Source: Nitrincola alkalilacustris (GTDB lineage: Bacteria > Pseudomonadota > Gammaproteobacteria > Pseudomonadales > Balneatricaceae). Taken from it: DNA of 64,000 nt. Below the pieces are notes generated by a model. The model worked only from the letters and a program-made list of their open reading frames with translations. It had not been told where the DNA came from and did no database searches. This document shows positions 9,300 through 18,341 of the stretch, piece by piece. Numbering within the stretch: the stretch's first letter is position 1; each line of letters opens with the position of its first letter. The DNA lies in contig NZ_WBOM01000006.1 in NCBI RefSeq assembly GCF_008973755.1, forward strand, positions 236,735 through 300,734. The letters are read 5' to 3'. The translations under genes were made by a program, and so were the position numbers.

Positions 9300-9938
9300 A
9301 TGTCGGATTTCCTTACCAGACGTTCCAGTGAAATTACCAATGCGGGTGGCCTGGTGCCGATGGTAGTCGAGCAGAGCGCGCGCGGTGAACGTGCTTACGA
9401 TATCTATTCACGCCTGCTCAAAGAGCGTGTGATTTTTCTGGTCGGCCAGGTCGAAGACCATATGGCCAACCTGATTGTTGCTCAGTTGTTGTTCCTGGAA
9501 GCAGAAAACCCGGAAAAGGATATTCATCTTTATATCAATTCACCGGGCGGATCTGTGACTGCAGGCATGGCAATCTATGACACCATGCAGTTCATTCAGC
9601 CCAATGTCAGCACCATGTGTATTGGTCAGGCGGCCAGCATGGGCGCTTTCCTGCTGTCTGGTGGTGCCAAGGGCAAGCGCTTTGCGCTGCCGAATGCACG
9701 CGTGATGATTCATCAGCCGCTGGGTGGTTATCAGGGTCAGGCGACTGACATCGAGATCCACACGCGTGAGATTCTGTCGATCAGAGCCAAGCTGAATCGG
9801 ATACTGGCAGAGCATACCGGCCAGCCGATTGAAGTGATCGAGCGTGATACGGAACGTGATAATTTCATGAACCCTCAGGCGGCTCTGGAGTACGGTCTGA
9901 TCGATCAGGTACTCGACAAACGCGCTGTTGTTGGGTAA
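9300..9938 (+). CDS. clpP: ATP-dependent Clp protease proteolytic subunit ClpP
   Basis: ClpP forms the tetradecameric serine-protease barrel that works with ClpX and, here, also ClpA (gene at 29.1 kb). 212 residues. The catalytic triad is visible as Ser113 in GQAASMGAF, His138 in MIHQP and Asp187 in ERDTERDNF. The short N-terminal propeptide precedes LVPMVVEQS. The start has TAGGAG eight bases upstream. It is followed 80 bases later by clpX, with an inverted repeat in between. Confidence 0.98.
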   Translation: MSDFLTRRSSEITNAGGLVPMVVEQSARGERAYDIYSRLLKERVIFLVGQVEDHMANLIVAQLLFLEAENPEKDIHLYINSPGGSVTAGMAIYDTMQFIQPNVSTMCIGQAASMGAFLLSGGAKGKRFALPNARVMIHQPLGGYQGQATDIEIHTREILSIRAKLNRILAEHTGQPIEVIERDTERDNFMNPQAALEYGLIDQVLDKRAVVG

Positions 9939-9964
9939 AAGTGAAAGAACTTTCCCTGGCGGGG

Positions 9965-9990
9965 AGGCCTGTGTTAACCAACACTGGCCT
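9965..9990 (+). other. imperfect inverted repeat in the clpP-clpX spacer
   Basis: 11-base arms (9965-9975 and 9980-9990) with one mismatch and loop AACC, no T-run after it. A plausible mRNA processing or stability hairpin, just before the clpX ribosome binding site GAGGT. Confidence 0.5.
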
Positions 9991-10018
9991 AAAACGAACA
10001 GGTTTTTGAGGTAACACG

Positions 10019-11314
10019 ATGTCGGATCAGATCACTGGTAAAGATGATGCAGGCAAGCTGTACTGCTCATTCTGTGGCAAGAGCCAGGATGAAGTACGCA
10101 AGCTGATTGCCGGACCATCAGTCTTTATCTGCGATGAATGTGTTGATCTCTGTAACGATATTATTCGGGAAGAGATCCAGGATTCTGCAGCAAGCGAGTC
10201 GGGCGAGCAGTTGCCGACTCCCGCTGAGATCAAGTCCACTCTGGATGACTATGTCATCGGTCAGGAGCGGGCCAAGAAGGTACTTGCGGTTGCTGTTTAC
10301 AACCACTACAAGCGTTTGCGCTTTCAGGAAAGAAAGGGCAACGACATAGAACTGAGCAAGAGTAATATTCTGCTGATCGGCCCAACCGGCAGTGGTAAGA
10401 CGCTGTTGGCCCAGACACTGGCCAGACTGCTGAATGTACCCTTTACGATTGCCGATGCCACCACGCTGACGGAAGCGGGCTATGTGGGTGAAGATGTCGA
10501 GAACATCATCCAGAAGCTGCTGCAGAAGTGTGACTATGATGTCGAAAAAGCTCAGCTGGGTATTGTCTATATTGACGAGATCGACAAGATTTCGCGCAAA
10601 TCAGATAACCCCTCCATCACTCGCGATGTATCGGGTGAGGGTGTTCAGCAGGCGCTGCTGAAACTGATTGAGGGTACAGTAGCCTCTGTACCGCCTCAGG
10701 GTGGCCGTAAGCATCCACAGCAGGAGTTCCTGCAGGTCGATACTTCCAACATTCTGTTTATCTGTGGCGGTGCCTTCTCGGGCCTTGAGAAGATCATCCG
10801 TGACCGTAGCGAAAAGAGTTCTATCGGCTTCAACGCTATCGTCAAGAGCAAGGATGAGAGTCGTAACACTGAGATCCTGCATGATGTCGAAGCGGAGGAT
10901 CTGGTCAAGTTTGGTCTGATTCCGGAGTTTGTCGGTCGTCTGCCGATGATTGCAACACTCTCCGAGCTGGACGAAGCCGCACTGATCGAGATACTGACCG
11001 CACCGAAGAACAGCCTGACCAAGCAGTATGCCGCGCTGTTCGAGATGGAAGGTGCTGAAGTGGATTTCCGTGAAGAAGCATTACTGAGCATTGCGCACAA
11101 GGCGCTTGAGCGTCGCACAGGTGCGCGTGGTCTGCGATCCATTCTGGAAGCGACCCTGCTGGATATCATGTATCAGCTGCCGTCGATGGAGAATGTTTCT
11201 AAAGTCGTGATCGACGAAGGAGTGATCGAAGGTACCTCCGAGCCGATCCTGATCTATGAGAACAGTGACCGACAGTCCAAGAGTGCAGCGAAAAAAGCTG
11301 TTCCTGACGACTGA
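10019..11314 (+). CDS. clpX: ATP-dependent Clp protease ATP-binding subunit ClpX
   Basis: ClpX is the hexameric AAA+ unfoldase that delivers ssrA-tagged and other substrates to ClpP. 431 residues. The N-terminal C4 zinc-binding domain is seen as CSFCGK and CDECVDLC. Walker A is GPTGSGKT, Walker B is VYIDEIDKI, and the ClpP-docking loop region contains the expected IGF (SSIGFNAIV). Sensor and arginine-finger regions follow ([11 protein letters not shown]). The start ATG is preceded by GAGGT. A strong terminator follows at once; lon, the usual next gene in many relatives, is absent here. Confidence 0.98.
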   Translation: MSDQITGKDDAGKLYCSFCGKSQDEVRKLIAGPSVFICDECVDLCNDIIREEIQDSAASESGEQLPTPAEIKSTLDDYVIGQERAKKVLAVAVYNHYKRLRFQERKGNDIELSKSNILLIGPTGSGKTLLAQTLARLLNVPFTIADATTLTEAGYVGEDVENIIQKLLQKCDYDVEKAQLGIVYIDEIDKISRKSDNPSITRDVSGEGVQQALLKLIEGTVASVPPQGGRKHPQQEFLQVDTSNILFICGGAFSGLEKIIRDRSEKSSIGFNAIVKSKDESRNTEILHDVEAEDLVKFGLIPEFVGRLPMIATLSELDEAALIEILTAPKNSLTKQYAALFEMEGAEVDFREEALLSIAHKALERRTGARGLRSILEATLLDIMYQLPSMENVSKVVIDEGVIEGTSEPILIYENSDRQSKSAAKKAVPDD

Positions 11315-11343
11315 TCAAACAGGAGCTATCGGCTACAACCATT

Positions 11344-11365
11344 AAAAGCGGCTCAGGCCGCTTTT
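11344..11365 (+). terminator. terminator after clpX
   Basis: Perfect 9-bp stem AAAAGCGGC / GCCGCTTTT with loop TCAG. Symmetric A and T runs make it bidirectional, serving clpX and the convergent HDOD gene. Confidence 0.85.
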
Positions 11366-11395
11366 GTGTTTTGTATGGAAGCTTCCCGGCATCCG

Positions 11396-12628
11396 TCAGG
11401 TGTTCTCATACATCACCTGCATCGACTCCTTGGTCCATTTCAGGCTTTCCCGATAAGCAATCTCGTAAAGACCGGCATCAAAGTCCGGCGGCAGGTTATC
11501 CCAGTCGCCAGACTCATATGCCATCACCTGTTTCAGTACCTTGCCAATATCACCTTCATGGGACTGGATTCCCAGCATGATCTCATCACCCAGTGGGACC
11601 TGTTGCAACAAGGTTTCTTGCTCCATATCCAGCAGCAGATGAATCCCGGACATCAATCCTGCAATCAGGTAGGAGGAAGGGTTGGGGAGCTTCATCTCCA
11701 TCGCGATCAGTTCACACATGCGCCCGCGCACCAGCAGGATGCGGGTAAGCTCCTCCGGCTTCTCCTTGTGGCTGTCAAGCGCAATCAGGGTGGACCATTT
11801 CTTGATCTGTTCCAGACCCAGTAAAACCACCGCCTGGGCCACCGATTCCACCTTGCGTACCAGGGAATAGGCGGCCGAGTTAACGACCCTGAGCAGTTTA
11901 TAGGTGAGGGCCGGATCACGGATGATCATCATCTCCAGCTTTTCCGGTGAGGCGGTCGGTTTCTGCAGCTCCTGAATCAGTTGCATCAGGGCGACATGGT
12001 TGGCCTTGATCTTCTGGCCCTTGACCAGTCTGGGTTTACTCAGGAAATTGCCCTGAAAAAGCTTGAAGTCGCACTCGATACACAGCTCCAACTGATTGTA
12101 GTCGTCGATTTCGGCGGCCATCAGGGTGGTTTTCAGCGTCTTGATATGATTCGTGATCTGACGAATCTGATTCTTATCAAGGCCACGAACGCTGATCTTG
12201 GCGATATCCGTCAGGCGTATCAGGGGGTCGTACTCGGTCTTGTAAGTATCCAGATTCAGGGCCGATCGATAACCACTGTGACTCAGTGACTTCAATGCCC
12301 TGGCAACTGTTTCTCTGGGAGCATCTGCGATACTGACCTCAATCAGTACCTGTTTTTTCGGTAGTGACGGTATCTGCTCTTCGAGTATCACACGGGAGGA
12401 GAGGCTGAGCAGGGCGGGTACACGCTTCACTTCGCCCTCGTCCGAAATGCTGGTGTAGGCCTCAATAATCATGGCAGAGGAGTGGCCTGTATCGCCATCC
12501 TTGCGGATCAGCGTCTCCAACTCATCCGAACGGTAGAGCAGTTCATAGGCAATGACACGCTGATTTCGGTCGAAAATCGGCTGTCGAGCGAGTAAAAGCT
12601 GTCCTTGGGTGCTCATAGATGGACTCAT
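11396..12628 (-). CDS. EAL/HDOD (YuxH-type) signalling protein
   Basis: 410 residues. The N-terminal half (about 10-200) is an EAL-like phosphodiesterase fold opening LLARQPIFDRNQRVIAYELL; the EAL signature is degenerate (YELLYR, with few metal-binding acids), so cyclic-di-GMP hydrolysis is doubtful. The C-terminal half (about 205-400) is an HDOD domain with RDPALTYKLLRVVNSAAY and QAVVLLGLEQIKKW. Such proteins act in signalling or stress pathways; the target is not visible. The first ATG is taken; a second ATG four codons later is equally possible. It is a stand-alone gene between terminator 11344-11365 and the divergent rbgA-like gene. Confidence 0.85.
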   Translation of the reverse strand: MSPSMSTQGQLLLARQPIFDRNQRVIAYELLYRSDELETLIRKDGDTGHSSAMIIEAYTSISDEGEVKRVPALLSLSSRVILEEQIPSLPKKQVLIEVSIADAPRETVARALKSLSHSGYRSALNLDTYKTEYDPLIRLTDIAKISVRGLDKNQIRQITNHIKTLKTTLMAAEIDDYNQLELCIECDFKLFQGNFLSKPRLVKGQKIKANHVALMQLIQELQKPTASPEKLEMMIIRDPALTYKLLRVVNSAAYSLVRKVESVAQAVVLLGLEQIKKWSTLIALDSHKEKPEELTRILLVRGRMCELIAMEMKLPNPSSYLIAGLMSGIHLLLDMEQETLLQQVPLGDEIMLGIQSHEGDIGKVLKQVMAYESGDWDNLPPDFDAGLYEIAYRESLKWTKESMQVMYENT

Positions 12629-12748
12629 AGATGCGATTCCGCTTCTCCGGCTGAATCATTCTCTCAAATGAAGTGTATAATGGTTCTCCGATTTTGGCAT
12701 CCGCTATTTTTTGATGAAAAATCTTCCTGCAATAAACCTGAGTTTTTT

Positions 12749-13660
12749 ATGACACGAATCAACTGGTTCCCCGGGCATATGCACAAGGCTCGCAAAGAGA
12801 TCGCCGAGGTCATGGATGAAATTGACTTGGTGATCGAGGTGCTTGACGCCCGGCTGCCCCATTCCAGTGAAAATCCGCTGATCAATCAGTTGCGCCGTAA
12901 CAAGCCTGTACTGAAACTGCTGAATAAGCAAGATCTGGCAGATCCGGGCAAGACTGATGACTGGCTGGACTACTTCAATGACCAGCCGGATATCCAGGCG
13001 ATTGCGATGGATCAGACACAGCTCAAACTGATCAAGCAGATCCCCGATATCTGCAAGAGCTTTGCTGCTTCAAGAGTGCGTTCCGGCAGGCCGGTTCGGG
13101 CGATGATCATGGGTATTCCCAACGTCGGTAAATCGACATTGATCAATTCACTGCTGGGCCGCCGTATCGCCAAGGTAGGTAATGAGCCAGCCGTGACTCG
13201 GCACCAGAAGCGCTACAGTGTGCACAATGGTCTGGCGCTGTCGGATACGCCCGGTATCCTCTGGCCGAAGATTGAGGATCAAGACTCCGGCTACCGCCTG
13301 GCTGCCAGTGGAGCGATCAAGGACACTGCGATTGAACAGGATCTGGTGGCGGGCTATGCCGGCCAGTTTCTGATAGATGAATACCCGCTCATTTTGATGC
13401 AGCGCTATAAGCTGGATCGACTGCCGGATAACGCTGATGAGCTGTTTGATGCGCTAGGGCGAAAGCGAGGCTGTCTGCGCCCCGGTGGCCATGTTGATCA
13501 CTTCAAGGCTGCCGATATCCTTTTGAATGAACTCAGGTCGGGCAAGATTGGTCGTATCACCTTTGAAACCGTGGTTGAGTGGGAACAAAAACGTATTGCA
13601 GCTGAACAGGCCGCAGCAGAAGAAGCAGCTGCCAGTTCTGCTCAGGAGAAAGATGAATGA
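12749..13660 (+). CDS. rbgA: RbgA/YlqF-type circularly permuted ribosome-assembly GTPase
   Basis: 303 residues from the ATG opening MTRINWFPGHMHKARKEI, the typical YlqF start; the open frame extends upstream through unrelated sequence. The motif order is permuted as in this family: G4 (NKQD) comes first, then G1 GIPNVGKST, then G3 DTPG. RbgA assists late assembly of the large ribosomal subunit in Bacillus; the gammaproteobacterial role is less studied. The C-terminal tail is rich in Ala and Glu. The stop overlaps the start of the next gene by four bases (ATGA), indicating coupling to the basic protein that follows. Confidence 0.92.
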   Translation: MTRINWFPGHMHKARKEIAEVMDEIDLVIEVLDARLPHSSENPLINQLRRNKPVLKLLNKQDLADPGKTDDWLDYFNDQPDIQAIAMDQTQLKLIKQIPDICKSFAASRVRSGRPVRAMIMGIPNVGKSTLINSLLGRRIAKVGNEPAVTRHQKRYSVHNGLALSDTPGILWPKIEDQDSGYRLAASGAIKDTAIEQDLVAGYAGQFLIDEYPLILMQRYKLDRLPDNADELFDALGRKRGCLRPGGHVDHFKAADILLNELRSGKIGRITFETVVEWEQKRIAAEQAAAEEAAASSAQEKDE

Positions 13661-14055
13661 CCCGTATTAAAAAACAGCGCCGCGCCGCCAACCTGATTGT
13701 GCTGGACAAGACGCCGAAGAAAAAAGAACGCCTGGCCGATCCAGACAGTTATGAGAGCCGCAAACTGAAAGCGCTGGTCAAGCGCAAGAAGCATAAATCG
13801 GTTTTCCAGAAAGCGCAGGAACAGAAAACACGTGAAGAGCGTGATGCCGAGGCAGGTCGTCGTGGCGGCCGTGCCCTGGGTCCTCTGGCAGACAAGATTC
13901 GCAAAATGAATGCCAAGAAGAAAAAGCAGGAAGCTGCTGAAGCTAAAAAAGCCGCATCAGCTGAGGCCGATTCTACTGAAGCCATGTCTACTGAAGCGGA
14001 GCCTACTGAAGCTGTGGAAGCTCAGGTTGAAGACGATACCACTGAGCAGCAGTAA
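13657..14055 (+). CDS. small, highly basic protein coupled to the RbgA-like GTPase, function unknown
   Basis: 132 residues. The first 100 are dominated by Lys and Arg (for example KTPKKKERLAD, VKRKKHKSVF, MNAKKKKQEAAEAKKAA); the C-terminal 30 switch to an acidic tail with a loose TEA repeat (DSTEAMSTEAEPTEAVEA). No signal peptide or membrane segment. Start and stop overlap with the GTPase gene (ATGA) implies linked expression, so an RNA- or ribosome-binding helper is a reasonable guess. It resembles the Der-activator YihI in composition, but I see no clear YihI motif, so I do not name it. Confidence 0.75.
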   Translation: MTRIKKQRRAANLIVLDKTPKKKERLADPDSYESRKLKALVKRKKHKSVFQKAQEQKTREERDAEAGRRGGRALGPLADKIRKMNAKKKKQEAAEAKKAASAEADSTEAMSTEAEPTEAVEAQVEDDTTEQQ

Positions 14056-14066
14056 CAGGTGACCCG

Positions 14067-15242
14067 TTGAAATTCGATGTTGTAGTCATAGGCGGTGGCG
14101 CCTCCGGCCTGATGTGTGCTGCAACCGCCGGCTATCGGGGGCGCTCTGTGCTGGTGATTGAGCACACCAGCAAGATAGGGCGTAAAATCCTGATGTCGGG
14201 TGGTGGGCGCAGTAACTTCACCCATCTGCATACCTCGCCTGCCAACTTTCTGTCGGATAATGCACATTTCTGCAAATCCGCGCTGAGTCGTTACAAGGCA
14301 GCCGATTTTGTCGAGCTGGTTGAGCGGCATGGTGTGGAGTATCACGAGAAAACACCGGGTCAGCTGTTCTGCAACGAATCCAGCCGTGAGATCGTGCGTG
14401 TACTGCTGACCGAGTGCGAGTGGGCCGGTGTCGAGGTGATGACCGGCGTTACCGTGGATGGTGTCGCGCAGCAGGGCGAAGGCTTTGTTGTGAACACGAG
14501 TTCCGGACAGATCGAAGCCTCCTCGCTGGTGATCGCTACCGGTGGCCTGTCGATCCCCAATGGTGGTGCGACCAGCTTTGCCTACGACCTTGCAAGACAG
14601 TTTGGCCTGGCCGTCACCGAGTGCAGGGCTGCACTGGTACCTTTCACACTGCAGCCACAGCTGCTGGAGCCGCTCAAGGTGCTGGCCGGCGTGTCACAAC
14701 CGGTCACAGTCAGTTGTGGTGGCATGTCCTTCAAAGAGGAGATGCTGTTCACGCATCGTGGATTGAGCGGCCCCGCCATTCTGCAGATCTCTTCCTACTG
14801 GGAGCCGGGTGCCGAGGTCGTGATCAACCTGCTGCCGGATATGGACCTGTTCGAATGGCTCAAACAGCAACGCACTGAACGTCCGAAAGCAGAGCTTAAA
14901 ACCCTGCTGTCTGCCCATATGAGCAAACGCACCGCGCAGGTGCTGTGCGAACTCTGGGGTATTCAAGGCATTATCGGTGACGCCAGTAACGAGCGCCTGC
15001 AGCAGGTGGCACGACACTTCCATCACTGGGTGGTCAAACCAGCCGGCACTGAAGGCTACCGCACCGCTGAGGTGACTATTGGCGGTGTCGATACGCAGGA
15101 GATCTCTTCGCGCACCTTCGAAGCAAATAAAGTACCGCATCTTTATTTCATCGGCGAATGCATCGATGTGACTGGGCACCTGGGAGGGCACAACTTCCAG
15201 TGGGCCTGGGCATCGGGGTATTGTGCTGGGCAGTATGTCTGA
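14067..15242 (+). CDS. HI0933/YhiN-family FAD-dependent oxidoreductase
   Basis: 391 residues, starting at TTG 14067, which has AGGTGA about four bases upstream; no ATG exists at the N-terminus of the conserved fold. The FAD-binding GGGASGLMCA lies at residues 9-18, and family signatures GRKILMSGGGRSNFTH and the C-terminal GHLGGHNFQWAWASG are exact. Members are probable flavin-dependent reductases with no firmly known substrate. It follows the basic-protein gene by 11 bases and may belong to the same operon. Confidence 0.92.
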   Translation: MKFDVVVIGGGASGLMCAATAGYRGRSVLVIEHTSKIGRKILMSGGGRSNFTHLHTSPANFLSDNAHFCKSALSRYKAADFVELVERHGVEYHEKTPGQLFCNESSREIVRVLLTECEWAGVEVMTGVTVDGVAQQGEGFVVNTSSGQIEASSLVIATGGLSIPNGGATSFAYDLARQFGLAVTECRAALVPFTLQPQLLEPLKVLAGVSQPVTVSCGGMSFKEEMLFTHRGLSGPAILQISSYWEPGAEVVINLLPDMDLFEWLKQQRTERPKAELKTLLSAHMSKRTAQVLCELWGIQGIIGDASNERLQQVARHFHHWVVKPAGTEGYRTAEVTIGGVDTQEISSRTFEANKVPHLYFIGECIDVTGHLGGHNFQWAWASGYCAGQYV

Positions 15243-15336
15243 CCCTGCCAGTCCCTGACTGCTCCATTGGCGGCAGCTTCGGATAGTGATTTACGACAGC
15301 CATAAAGCCGGAGATCAGGCATCCAAGGAGAATACA

Positions 15337-15816
15337 GTGCCAGAAATCATCACTAGTGAAATTCGTGACTCCGTGGAGCGAAGCGTGCTCTGCTGGTTAG
15401 CGACGACTGATGAAAACGGACAGCCGAATGTATCGCCGAAGGAGGTCTTTGCTGTTGCGGATAGTCAGAATATCGTCGTTGCAAACATAGCGTCACCTCG
15501 CTCAGCCAGGAATATCAGGGTAAACCAGAAAATATGCCTGAGCTTCGTTGATGTTTTTGTCCAGAAGGGCTTCAAGATTATTGGCACGGCAACCGAAGTT
15601 AAGCGGTCAGAGCCCGAGTATTCTCACTGGGTCGCTCCACTGTTGACGATGGCAGGGGATCGCTATCCGATACACAGCGTATTCGTTGTAAGCGCTATCG
15701 CTGCTGAACCGATAGTTGCGCCTAGCTACCGACTTTATCCTTCAGAGACGACGGAAGAGTCGCAAATCCAGTCAGCACTTCGTACTTATGGTGTGACTCG
15801 AGATAAAGGTGCCTGA
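15337..15816 (+). CDS. pyridoxamine 5'-phosphate oxidase-fold flavin-binding protein
   Basis: 159 residues from GTG 15337, chosen because AAGGAG lies six bases upstream; a longer GTG start at 15286 has no such site. The N-terminal half matches PNPOx-like split-barrel proteins (CWLATTDENGQPNVSPKEVFAV, then ARNIRVNQKICLSFVD). These bind FMN or F420 and often reduce or oxidise small molecules; PdxH itself is longer and different. Substrate unknown. Its end overlaps the reading frame of the degenerate GST fragment that follows. Confidence 0.8.
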   Translation: MPEIITSEIRDSVERSVLCWLATTDENGQPNVSPKEVFAVADSQNIVVANIASPRSARNIRVNQKICLSFVDVFVQKGFKIIGTATEVKRSEPEYSHWVAPLLTMAGDRYPIHSVFVVSAIAAEPIVAPSYRLYPSETTEESQIQSALRTYGVTRDKGA

Positions 15817-15862
15817 CCCAGTCTGCTGCATCACACCCCGGCTCCTTACGACACTTGATATA

Positions 15863-16276
15863 ATGGCTCGATTTGTGCTGATTTTGACCGATGCACGGAT
15901 ACCAGCCGGCCCGTTTCTTTTTGAAGATTTTGGGTGGGCTGAGACTGTGTTCGCGCCGCTCTTCATGCGCTTTTGGTTTCTGGAGTATTACGAAGGGTTT
16001 GAGTTGCCTGATGAGGAGCAGTACGCACGTGTACGCAGTTGGCGGGATGCTTGCCTCTCGCACCCCGCTGCAGGGCAGGTTACAAGAGAGGAAATCGTCA
16101 AGCTTTACTACGATTACGCCAAGGGTGCGGGAAATGGCGCTTTGCTACCAGGTCGTAGTAAATCATCTTTTTCGCTTGAGCCAGATTGGCGCAACCGGCC
16201 CTGGCCGCCTCACAACAAATACGAACACAGTGCGACAGACGAAGCGCTAGGCTTGCTCGATGTGCCGCATAGCTGA
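15863..16276 (+). pseudogene. glutathione S-transferase, C-terminal fragment only
   Basis: The 137 residues from the ATG at 15863 match only the helical C-terminal half of bacterial GSTs: FGWAETVFAPLFMRFW, RVRSWRDACLSHPA, LPGRSKSSFSLEPDW and RPWPPHNKY. The N-terminal thioredoxin-fold glutathione-binding domain, about 80-100 residues, is missing: the sequence before it belongs to the preceding PNPOx-fold gene or is non-coding. It is therefore a 5'-truncated remnant, either left by a deletion or inherited as a fragment. No separate ribosome binding site is evident. Expression of a stable protein is doubtful. Confidence 0.7.
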
Positions 16277-16376
16277 GCCTAACAAACAGTACAGAATCGG
16301 CTTATCCAGAGCGGTAACCTCATAGGCTAGGGCTCCACATAAGCAACTCCCTCTCATGTCCCGTTTGTCTGTCAGC

Positions 16377-17693
16377 TCACAAGGAGAGCCTTAGATTACC
16401 TTCAACCTCATCAAGCAATGATTCAGGTACCTGATGATCCCTTGCCAGTGTTCGCCACTGCGCTACCTGGCTGATGGTCTCGTCCAGCACGCGGTTGATT
16501 TTCTCCCGGGAGAACAGGGGGCTGATCTTTTCCAGCGTGTAGAAATCGCTGCGGGTGAAGTGGTCCCGCTTGCCGTTAAGTGTCATCCAGTGACTGTTGA
16601 CCCAGCGACTGCCCGGTTTGTAGCTGTAGGCCAGGTCGTAAGCGGGGGCCAGTGTCCATTGGTCGTTGCGTAGCATGAAGGCGAAGTTTTTGGCGTGGTC
16701 ATCATGGTTGCGTGCAACGATGTTGAATACCATGCGTTTTAACAGTTGCTCTGCTGCGGTGGGAGGCAGTTTAAGGGCGCGTGCGACACCGAATAACTCT
16801 GCATAGGAGAAGCTGCCTGGCATTTTGTAATCCACATGGGCCAATCCATTCAGGGTCTGGATATGGATCTTCCGGTTGCCGACCCGATCAAAGCGCTGGG
16901 TGATGAAGTGGCGGCGATTGCCTTCATCCAGCAGTCGGCAGGGCATCATCTCTATACCACAGCCTGTGGCCATCAGGTGATACACATACTCCATGGCGCC
17001 ATACCCCATCGGGTCGCCAAACGTTTCTCGGGTTCGGCTATGTTCGCTGACACCGTCAAATTTCATCAGGTAGTGCGTGAAGCCTTCGGGTACGTTGCTC
17101 TGGCCTGATCGCACCTGGGTGAAGTCGTCATTGAATGCCAGTACCGCTTTGGGTCGTGCGCCGCCTGCGCTCATGCCGACCGACAGCAGTGCCATCATCG
17201 CTTCTCTGTCTTCGTGACCTGCTTTGTTCAATTCGATGGTAAAGCCTGTCCGGTTGTCCAGCACCTCCTGAGCGATCTCCACCAGAGCGTCTATCTCAAC
17301 GGCGTGTGAGGCGTTCAGGTTCTTCAGTCGGGTTGCGGGTGCATACTCAAGAGCGCCCATGCCGCGTTTCCCGGTGTATTGAAGCCGCTGCAGTGGCGTG
17401 ATCTCATGCGGCTGTTTGCCCTGACTGGCGACCCAGGCATTGAGTACGGCATTGCCGAAGTCATCTGGTAGGGAGTCGGCCACCAGGCCGGGCAGGCCCT
17501 TGTAAGTTTCAAAGCCAAGTTCGGGAAAGGAGTAGATCTGCTTGGCCAGTGGCATCTTCAGGGGAGATAACTCAATGCCCTGGTCGATAAATGATGAGGT
17601 GTACTCAAAAGCGCCCAGCCCTGTCTCGGTGTTAAAGCTTACTGCACCCGCCTCAAGATCCCTGTAGATGACCCGGATTACCTGCATTACCAT
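16377..17693 (-). CDS. HipA-family type II toxin (serine/threonine kinase fold)
   Basis: 438 residues, normal for HipA. Family segments include SAGGARPKAVLAF (about 175-187, the substrate/ATP loop region), the catalytic NHDDHAKNF (329-337, with the Asp/Asn expected of the kinase) and the metal-binding AYDL (Asp353). E. coli HipA phosphorylates glutamyl-tRNA synthetase and causes dormancy; the target here cannot be inferred. Its ATG lies inside the last codons of the upstream HTH gene (ATGGTAATG context), so the pair is translationally coupled. A second ATG two codons in overlaps the antitoxin stop and could be the true start. All key residues are present, so it is probably active. Confidence 0.92.
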   Translation of the reverse strand: MVMQVIRVIYRDLEAGAVSFNTETGLGAFEYTSSFIDQGIELSPLKMPLAKQIYSFPELGFETYKGLPGLVADSLPDDFGNAVLNAWVASQGKQPHEITPLQRLQYTGKRGMGALEYAPATRLKNLNASHAVEIDALVEIAQEVLDNRTGFTIELNKAGHEDREAMMALLSVGMSAGGARPKAVLAFNDDFTQVRSGQSNVPEGFTHYLMKFDGVSEHSRTRETFGDPMGYGAMEYVYHLMATGCGIEMMPCRLLDEGNRRHFITQRFDRVGNRKIHIQTLNGLAHVDYKMPGSFSYAELFGVARALKLPPTAAEQLLKRMVFNIVARNHDDHAKNFAFMLRNDQWTLAPAYDLAYSYKPGSRWVNSHWMTLNGKRDHFTRSDFYTLEKISPLFSREKINRVLDETISQVAQWRTLARDHQVPESLLDEVEGNLRLSL

Positions 17694-18016
17694 TCAGGTG
17701 CCTCCTCATCTGAAGCCTTGCGCTGGCCTGAAGCCCGCTGGCGTACCTTGCCTTGCAGTTTTGACAGCTGAACGGGTGAGATGGTTTGTACCGGCAGGAA
17801 TTTGTCGAGCTGATCTGTCAGGTTCAGTGCGCTGAGAATGGCTACAAAGGCTTCCAGATGGACTTTGCCTTTCTCGGCATTGAGCACCACTTTGCGCGAA
17901 ACACCTGCACGCTCGGCCACTTCGACCTGAGTCAGGTCTCGGTTCAGGCGGGCGTGTTTAAGCCGCTCGCCCAGTTCTTCAGCGATGGCAGCAGGGGACT
18001 TTATGCTGGCTATCAT
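17687..18016 (-). CDS. HTH-type antitoxin/regulator of the HipA pair
   Basis: 109 residues with an Xre/Cro helix-turn-helix at about 17-70: LKHARLNRDLTQVEVAERAGVSRKVV spans the two helices, followed by NAEKGK. The C-terminal half is basic (KVRQRASGQRKAS). HipB-like proteins neutralise HipA and autorepress the operon. The gene overlaps the toxin gene by seven bases and is preceded by an AT-rich control region with a palindrome and a 50-base-spaced repeated motif. Its organisation, antitoxin first, is the standard hipBA order. Confidence 0.9.
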   Translation of the reverse strand: MIASIKSPAAIAEELGERLKHARLNRDLTQVEVAERAGVSRKVVLNAEKGKVHLEAFVAILSALNLTDQLDKFLPVQTISPVQLSKLQGKVRQRASGQRKASDEEAPEW

Positions 18017-18036
18017 AACGTACCTTTTATCGGATA

Positions 18037-18125
18037 TTAAACCATTAACTGATGTTTAAGTTACCATAGTAGCACATAATGCGAGTAATATTATGTTTCA
18101 TGTTTTAAAGTTACCCAAATTGCAC
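18037..18125 (-). promoter_or_regulatory. control region of the HTH/HipA operon with repeats
   Basis: AT-rich stretch upstream of the antitoxin gene. It contains an inverted repeat TTAAAC (18037-18042) and GTTTAA (18054-18059). A direct repeat GTTACC-6 bases-GCAC occurs at 18060-18075 and again at 18110-18125, exactly 50 bases apart, each preceded by ATGTTT(T)AA(A). These are good candidates for antitoxin operators. The rest of 18126-18283 holds nothing I can assign. Confidence 0.5.
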
Positions 18126-18283
18126 TTAAATATGTTTATTGGGCTTAATGTCCTTAAATAGGAATATTATCAAATATTGGTATCAGTTGGCTGCTGTGTG
18201 ATGTGAATAGAGATAGGACAGGCGGCAAGAGACAGGTACCACTGACTATAGCTCCTGCATTGCCAGACATACTGTCTAGACAT

Positions 18284-18309
18284 AAAAAAAGGGCCGCTTG
18301 CGCGACCCT
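18284..18309 (-). terminator. terminator of aceA
   Basis: On the minus strand: 8-bp stem AGGGTCGC / GCGGCCCT (one G-U pair), loop GCAA, then seven Ts. It starts 33 bases after the aceA stop. Confidence 0.85.
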
Positions 18310-18341
18310 GGCAGAACTAGCCTAGTGGGGGAGATGAAAAC

